Of a DNA stretch of 10,552 bases, positions 7,217 to 10,552 are shown one piece after another (the stretch's first letter is position 1; each line of letters begins with the position of its first letter). The notes under the pieces were generated by a model. The model worked only from the letters and a program-made list of their open reading frames with translations. It searched no databases and had not been told where the DNA came from. Location: assembly GCA_013003415.1 (NCBI GenBank), contig JABDJR010000310.1, positions 1-10,552 of the forward strand, read 5' to 3'. The position numbers and the translations under genes were made by a program. Origin of the DNA: Candidatus Eiseniibacteriota bacterium (GTDB lineage Bacteria; Eisenbacteria; RBG-16-71-46; JABDJR01).

Positions 7217-7790
7217 GTTGTCCTCGTTTCACGGCGCCCCAAGACCCTTCTTCAACCGGCGTTGCTTCTACAACTCTACGAATTCCTTGGATAAGGGTAG
7301 GAAAGAAACCGTCGCCGGTTCTTCCGTTCACTAACTTGTAGGCCACGTTGTGCTCTTGGTCCAGAACAAGAAAAGTGTCCTGAGTCTCTCTGGCCTCACC
7401 ATAGAAGTTCACCTCAGGGTTATCGATACCCGTGGGGATCTTCCAACCGGTTCGGTTGAGCCAATAATTCACCGCAGCTTCATTTGTGTTGTGAGCATGG
7501 GAGATACCCACAAAGGCTACATCGTCTTCAGAAAACACATCGACAACGTCGGCTTGAAAGGAGCTGGCCCAGCTCACACAGGTGTATCACCAGTGCGCCC
7601 AAAGAACCAGAACCGTAACCTTACCCTCATAGTCCGATTTCAACAGTGGGGTTTGGGTGGCTACATCGATGTACTCAAAATCTGGAACCGGATCGCCAAT
7701 CTGAATGGCCGGCACTGAGCTGGTGACCAGAACAGAAAGAAGCAAGCTTGCAAGAGCCGGCTTCAGAAAGGAGCCCCCGAATGGAATCAC
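7209..7790 (-). CDS. Exported thioredoxin-fold selenoprotein, UYTC active site (in-frame UGA)
   Basis: This is a single gene read through the in-frame TGA at 7587-7589. With the GTG start at 7790 it has 193 residues: a signal peptide to about residue 28 (hydrophobic core LASLLLSVLV), then IGDPVPDFEYID, then VTVLVLWAHW-Sec68-YTC71-VSWASS. The TGA stands where TlpA proteins have the attacking cysteine. The frame is open on both sides and the protein is homologous throughout to the upstream paralogue. Downstream, the fold continues to GTGDGFFPTLIQGI-type sequence. The usual cis-proline is replaced (Gln137 in ETQDTFLVL). The GTG start gives a 4-nt GTGA overlap with the previous gene; an ATG at 7820 would add ten residues and a 34-nt overlap. 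A SECIS-like hairpin lies at 7561-7575. Probable role: periplasmic thiol or peroxide redox chemistry. The alternative, a nonsense-inactivated gene, is unlikely because the paralogue has the same codon at the same site. Confidence 0.9.
7561..7575 (-). promoter_or_regulatory. SECIS-like hairpin of the UYTC selenoprotein
   Basis: On the minus strand GAGCTG-GGC-CAGCTC forms a perfect 6-bp stem with a GGC apical loop. The loop begins 17 nt after the TGA. Bacterial SECIS elements lie inside the coding region just after the UGA, with the apical loop about 16-37 nt away and a G among its first two bases; both conditions are met. The lower stem seen in the paralogue is weaker here. Confidence 0.75.
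7587..7589 (-). other. In-frame UGA, predicted selenocysteine codon (Sec68)
   Basis: TGA lies between TGG (Trp of WAHW) and TAC ACC TGT (YTC). It replaces the first cysteine of the CxxC motif. The same frame stays open for a further 126 codons after it and ends at TAG 7209-7211. Confidence 0.88.
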
Positions 7791-8350
7791 GGCTGATAGA
7801 GCCTCTTGATTTGACTCCATGTTTCAGATTCAACCGCCGTGATTTCCAATGCCGAATCAATATTTGCGATCACGGATGGAAAAAAGCCGGGACCCGAGCT
7901 TCCGTAGGTCTTCTTATAGTGCAGCTTGTGGTTCTTGTCGAAGACCATGAAGGTATCTCGGGTTTCGCCGAATTTTTGAAACACGTTTTGAGAGGAGTTA
8001 TCGAGCACGGTTTTCATTTCCCAACCGCGAGCACTCAACCAAGTTTCGACTTGGCCCTGGCTGGTTTGGAACTGATCGGAGACCGTGATGAAAACCACAT
8101 CTTCGTTGTCCGCGTATAGATCTACCATGTCAGGTTGTAAAGAGCTGGCCCAGCTCTGACACGGTCCTCACCAGTGAGCCCAAAAAATAACCACGGTGAC
8201 CTTACCGAGGTAATCGGACATGGCAACCGGAGTATCGGTAACCACATCGGGGAGTAAGAAGTCGGGAGCGGCATCTCCTAGGCGTATGGCCTGAGCAGCA
8301 CTCGGTGCCCATAACGCAAGGACGAGGAGGGCCGTCATCATCCTTTTCAT
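7787..8350 (-). CDS. Exported thioredoxin-fold selenoprotein, UGPC active site (in-frame UGA)
   Basis: This is the first gene of the operon, 187 residues read through the TGA at 8168-8170. The start is ATG 8350 with GGAGG 8 nt upstream. Residues 1-21 (MKRMMTALLVLALWAPSAAQA) are a signal peptide. The mature protein runs IRLGDAAPDFLLPDVVTDTPVAMSDY, then VTVVIFWAHW-Sec61-GPC64-QSWASS. This is the TlpA/redoxin active site with Sec in place of the nucleophilic cysteine, and the GPC that follows is canonical. The second half aligns with the next gene (LYADNEDVVFITVSDQF; DTFMVFDKNHKLHYKK; SGPGFFPSVIANI). The usual cis-proline position holds Arg131 (ETRDTF). A SECIS-like hairpin lies at 8141-8157, and the selB gene is 2 kb upstream. 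UxxC thioredoxin-fold selenoproteins are known in bacteria; the substrate here is not. A standard gene caller would report two fragments, with the second lacking a signal peptide and active site. Confidence 0.92.
8136..8161 (-). promoter_or_regulatory. SECIS-like hairpin of the UGPC selenoprotein
   Basis: On the minus strand AGAGCTG-GGC-CAGCTCT (8141-8157) forms a perfect 7-bp upper stem with a GGC loop. TGT/ACA pairing extends it below a small internal loop to 8136-8161. The apical loop starts 17 nt after the TGA, identical to the paralogue, and begins with GG as in the E. coli fdhF element (GGUC). It is predicted to bind the C-terminal domain of SelB. Confidence 0.8.
8168..8170 (-). other. 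In-frame UGA, predicted selenocysteine codon (Sec61)
   Basis: TGA sits between TGG (Trp60 of WAHW) and GGA CCG TGT (GPC). The frame continues open for 126 codons to the true stop, a TGA at 7787-7789 that has no comparable hairpin at the same distance. Confidence 0.9.
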
Positions 8351-8381
8351 TGCAGTAACCTCCAAATTTGATCGGCGGACG

Positions 8382-8390
8382 ATTTTAGCA
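8382..8390 (-). promoter_or_regulatory. Candidate extended -10 promoter of the selenoprotein operon
   Basis: The minus strand reads TGCTAAAAT, an extended -10 (TGn followed by TAAAAT, 5 of 6 to consensus). It lies about 32 nt upstream of the ATG at 8350, giving a leader of about 25 nt with the GGAGG site. No good -35 hexamer is found 16-18 nt upstream, which extended -10 promoters can tolerate. Confidence 0.4.
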
Positions 8391-8456
8391 CACCGGTTAC
8401 CAGTCCTACGAGGCAAGCCGAAGGCCTGTGACGGCTCTTGGGCCTCGGTCTGAGAC

Positions 8457-8490
8457 GAAAAAGGCGAGGAGATAACTCCTCGCCTTTTTC
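8457..8490. terminator. Strong intrinsic terminator after the anti-sigma gene
   Basis: A perfect 14-bp inverted repeat has arms at 8457-8470 and 8477-8490 (GAAAAAGGCGAGGA and its complement) with loop GATAAC. It gives a five-base T-run on either strand. It begins 24 nt after the anti-sigma stop and separates that operon from the selenoprotein operon downstream. Confidence 0.9.
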
Positions 8491-8514
8491 GAACTCTAGT
8501 GCAAAATTTATCTC

Positions 8515-9612
8515 TTAACGCTCAACGCAGACCATGATTTCTTGAAGGTCGGCCTTTGCCTGCTGCATGTCAGCGGCGGGGACTTTCTCTTTGGCCAGGT
8601 CGATGAAGCTCACTAAGAGCTTCCAAGCCTGATCGCAATCTTGGTGATTGTTTGAGCGGTGCTTATTCACGTTGGTGAGATAAGCGGCTTGCATCACGCC
8701 AAGCATGTTGCGAGCTCCATGCTGCTCCATGAGGGCACGATATTCGATACGCTTCAACCCAGCTTCGGCCGCGAGGTGGAAGTCGTTGCCGTGAGGCGTT
8801 TCACTCACCACCAAGTCATAACCCTGACGAGCTACGTTGTAGTAACCCTGCTTCTCCATGATGAGAGCGGCCGCCAGGTGACCTTCGGGGGTCTCAGGAA
8901 CGGCTGGGTTCGTAATTTGGCGATGAGTTTGTTCTTGGAAGTTAGCGTCGACCTGGTCGAGGCCAACATCGTGCAGTGGGCTACTGATGAGACGACGACT
9001 CTGGGTTGAAGTGCCGTCGACTAAACCCAGCCCGGTTCCGAAAGCCACGCGACGATCTTCACGAATGGTGTCGAAAACTCGCTGTTGGAAGTCGCTCGTG
9101 CCACCCGAAGCTAAGTCGGGTTGAGAAACTGGAGTGACAGCTGGATTTTGGAAGATGTCGGAGGGAGCTTCATCGGAAGGAGTGCCATCGGCAGTGAAGT
9201 TTCCGGGCTGGATCGGGTTTTGGTTTTGCCAATACAGACCCAACGCCAGAATCCCCATCACCGCCGTGGCTGCGGCCCATCGGCCGCTTTGAGCTCCTAA
9301 GAGACGTTGCCACCAACTGCCGGATTTAGCCGGCTCGTCGACGATCACACGATCTCGTACCGCTTCGGTGGCGTCTTCGTTTGCAATGCGTGCTAAAACA
9401 CGATCGGGAAGATCTTGCCAGTAAGACTCGTTGGGCATGCGATCATCGATTGCAGGTCCCATGTCGGCCATGGCGGCGAGGTCGGTGAGAAAAGCTTGAG
9501 CTTCGGGAGAGTTTTCAATAGCGGCTTCGACTTGTTCCCGCTCGGCCGCGGAAAGCTCATTGTCGAAATAAGCGCTAAGTTGTTCTTCGGAGGGGTGATT
9601 CCAATCAGACAT
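8515..9612 (-). CDS. Probable membrane-anchored anti-sigma factor with large C-terminal domain
   Basis: A 365-residue protein from ATG 9612 (MSDWNHPSEEQLSAYFDNEL); a TTG at 9633 adds seven residues but has no ribosome site. Residues 5-50 match the N-terminal helical domain of ECF anti-sigma factors (EEQLSAYFDNELSAAEREQVEAAI). The zinc-binding CxxC of the ZAS subgroup is absent. A conserved-looking YWQDLPDRVLARI follows at 64-76. One membrane segment (about 112-128, WAAATAVMGILALGLYW) separates the cytoplasmic part from a periplasmic part of about 235 residues. That part has a Pro/Asp/Ser-rich linker and then a helical, TPR-like region (HLAAALIMEKQGYYNVARQGYDLVV onward). It follows the sigma gene by 68 nt, the standard arrangement for a cognate pair. 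Its signal is unknown. Confidence 0.82.
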   Translation of the reverse strand: MSDWNHPSEEQLSAYFDNELSAAEREQVEAAIENSPEAQAFLTDLAAMADMGPAIDDRMPNESYWQDLPDRVLARIANEDATEAVRDRVIVDEPAKSGSWWQRLLGAQSGRWAAATAVMGILALGLYWQNQNPIQPGNFTADGTPSDEAPSDIFQNPAVTPVSQPDLASGGTSDFQQRVFDTIREDRRVAFGTGLGLVDGTSTQSRRLISSPLHDVGLDQVDANFQEQTHRQITNPAVPETPEGHLAAALIMEKQGYYNVARQGYDLVVSETPHGNDFHLAAEAGLKRIEYRALMEQHGARNMLGVMQAAYLTNVNKHRSNNHQDCDQAWKLLVSFIDLAKEKVPAADMQQAKADLQEIMVCVER

Positions 9613-9680
9613 TATGGGAGCGTCCTTATCCAAGATGCTAATACAAGCCCTATCTTCTAAAGTGCCTATGTATAAACGAA

Positions 9681-10265
9681 CTACTTTAAATGTTTTCGCA
9701 ACGCCATGCGCGCCCTTGCCAGTCTTGACATGACCGTACCTTTTGGCGTTTGCATAACATCGGCAATTTCCTCGTAGGAGAGCCCTTCTTGCACGCGCAG
9801 GAGGAACACCGTGCGCTGCTCTTCGGGTAGCGAGTCGAGAGCTTCTTCCAAGTTGTCTAGCAACTCACGTCGTGAGGCAGACTGCATTGGACTCTCGGGC
9901 GCTGGTCCCTTTTCGAGTTCTCCTTCGGGAACGTCGGCGATGTCAACTGAGGCTTGTCGCTTTCTTCGATTCAGGAAGTTGATCGATTGGTTCACCGCGA
10001 TGCGGTAAAGCCAAGGATGAAAATCAAACTCTTCCTTGAAGGTCTTAAGACCCCGGTTGGCCCGGACGAAAGTGTCCTGAACCAAGTCATCGGCATCGTC
10101 TGGACTTTTGACCATACGAAGGATGATCCGATAGACCGTCTTCTGATAGCGGCTCACCAACTCACCAAATGCCTGGTTGTTGCCCTCTTTCGAGAGAGTC
10201 ACCAACTCGGCGTCGGTTGCGCCTTTAATCTTGGCGCTTGAGTGGCTGCTTAGCCTTCGTTCCAT
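9681..10265 (-). CDS. RNA polymerase ECF-type sigma factor
   Basis: A 194-residue sigma-70 family protein starting at ATG 10265 (MERRLSSHSSAKIKGATDAEL). A TTG at 10316 would add 17 residues but lacks a ribosome site. Region 2 runs about 17-100: LVTLSKEGNNQAFGELVSRYQKTVYRIILRMVKSPDDADDLVQDTFVRAN and FHPWLYRIAVNQSINFLNRRKR, covering core binding and -10 recognition. Region 4 runs about 135-190: LDSLPEEQRTVFLLRVQEGLSYEEIADVMQTPKGTVMSRLARARMALR, the -35 helix-turn-helix. Regions 1 and 3 are missing, as in all ECF sigmas. The loop between regions is long and acidic. The cognate anti-sigma is the next gene. Whether the selenoprotein operon is its target cannot be decided from the sequence. Confidence 0.95.
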   Translation of the reverse strand: MERRLSSHSSAKIKGATDAELVTLSKEGNNQAFGELVSRYQKTVYRIILRMVKSPDDADDLVQDTFVRANRGLKTFKEEFDFHPWLYRIAVNQSINFLNRRKRQASVDIADVPEGELEKGPAPESPMQSASRRELLDNLEEALDSLPEEQRTVFLLRVQEGLSYEEIADVMQTPKGTVMSRLARARMALRKHLK

Positions 10266-10347
10266 TCGATTTACCAGGCCTTTACGAGGGCTATTCCTAT
10301 AGAAAAGCCCAAACAATGTGTTTTTCTTTCAACTACGCGTGTCGATT

Positions 10348-10551
10348 TTAGGAGAGCTGTTTTCCCGCCACCCGGCCGTCGCCGGTTCGTCTTGTAACCC
10401 CTTGTTTATCAAAGTGTTCCAGAACAGGGACAAGATATTTGCGACTCATGGCGAAAGCCTCTCGCAGGTCCGCCATTTCGAGATAATCTTCCTTCTCAAA
10501 CCAGGATGTAATCCAATCCTGGAGCTTTCGGAGAGGAGATTGGGCCCAAAA
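10348..10551 (-). CDS. selB: SelB, selenocysteine-specific elongation factor, C-terminal 67 residues
   Basis: The window holds only the 3' end; the rest lies beyond the right edge. The frame reads FWAQSPLRKLQDWITSWFEK, then EDYLEMADLREAFAMSRKYL, then VPVLEHFDKQGVTRRTGDGR and VAGKQLS, ending at TAA 10348-10350. The pattern LREAFAMSRKYLVPVLEHFDKQGVTRRTGDGR is the last winged-helix domain of SelB. SelB delivers Sec-tRNA to the ribosome and its C-terminal winged helices bind the SECIS hairpin in the mRNA. This places the decoding factor about 2 kb upstream of the two UGA-containing genes. The ECF sigma gene follows after 82 nt without a visible terminator. Family recognition is from memory of the conserved tail. 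Confidence 0.85.
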   Translation of the reverse strand, partial: FWAQSPLRKLQDWITSWFEKEDYLEMADLREAFAMSRKYLVPVLEHFDKQGVTRRTGDGRVAGKQLS

Positions 10552-10552
10552 C

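Noticed and set aside
7787..7789. The TGA ending the first selenoprotein as another selenocysteine codon
   Set aside because: No comparable hairpin follows at the right distance, the frame closes after about eight codons, and the protein already ends where its paralogue ends.
7587..8170. The two in-frame TGA codons as nonsense mutations or a reassigned genetic code
   Set aside because: TGA serves as the normal stop of several genes here (88-90, 1582-1584, 7787-7789), and both in-frame TGAs replace the catalytic cysteine and are followed by the same hairpin. Pseudogenes or TGA-to-Trp/Gly codes do not explain this.

Overview
The window comes from a Gram-negative bacterium of moderate GC content. 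Evidence for this is the number of exported proteins with signal peptides, a lipoprotein with a clear lipobox, predicted outer-membrane beta-barrels, and proteobacterial-type acyl-CoA enzymes. A deltaproteobacterial or related lineage fits, but the sequence does not settle it. The organism very probably makes selenoproteins: the right edge holds the C-terminal end of the selenocysteine elongation factor SelB, and two genes inside the window need UGA decoded as selenocysteine.

Layout, left to right. Positions 1-91 (minus) hold the start of an unidentified exported protein, overlapping by ATGA the end of a small exported protein, probably a beta-barrel (88-681, minus). A strong hairpin terminator (713-743) follows a second small exported protein (774-1259, minus). 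A gene-free stretch (1260-1581) separates these from an acetyl-CoA acetyltransferase (1582-2781, minus). That gene is divergent from an acyl-CoA carboxylase beta subunit of the propionyl-CoA type (2877-4427, plus). The 95-bp gap between the two carries overlapping candidate promoters and a small palindrome. Next come an unidentified lipoprotein (4521-5006, minus) and the main block.

The main block is a minus-strand operon read from 8350 down to 5107. It encodes two paralogous exported thioredoxin-fold proteins, an ordinary TlpA/ResA-like thioredoxin (CKPC) and a 518-residue outer-membrane barrel resembling DUF6029 proteins. Each of the first two genes has an in-frame TGA exactly where the first active-site cysteine should be: WAHW-U-GPC and WAHW-U-YTC. 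A gene caller would split each into two fragments. In both, the TGA is followed after 17 nt by the same perfect hairpin with a GGC apical loop, which has the properties of a bacterial SECIS element. The first three reading frames overlap by 4 and 8 nt, so synthesis of the ordinary TlpA may be coupled to selenocysteine readthrough upstream.

Upstream, separated from the operon by a strong terminator (8457-8490), lie an ECF sigma factor (9681-10265) and its probable membrane-anchored anti-sigma partner (8515-9612). The selB 3' end (10348-10551) follows. The block therefore places part of the selenocysteine machinery beside an envelope redox operon that uses it.
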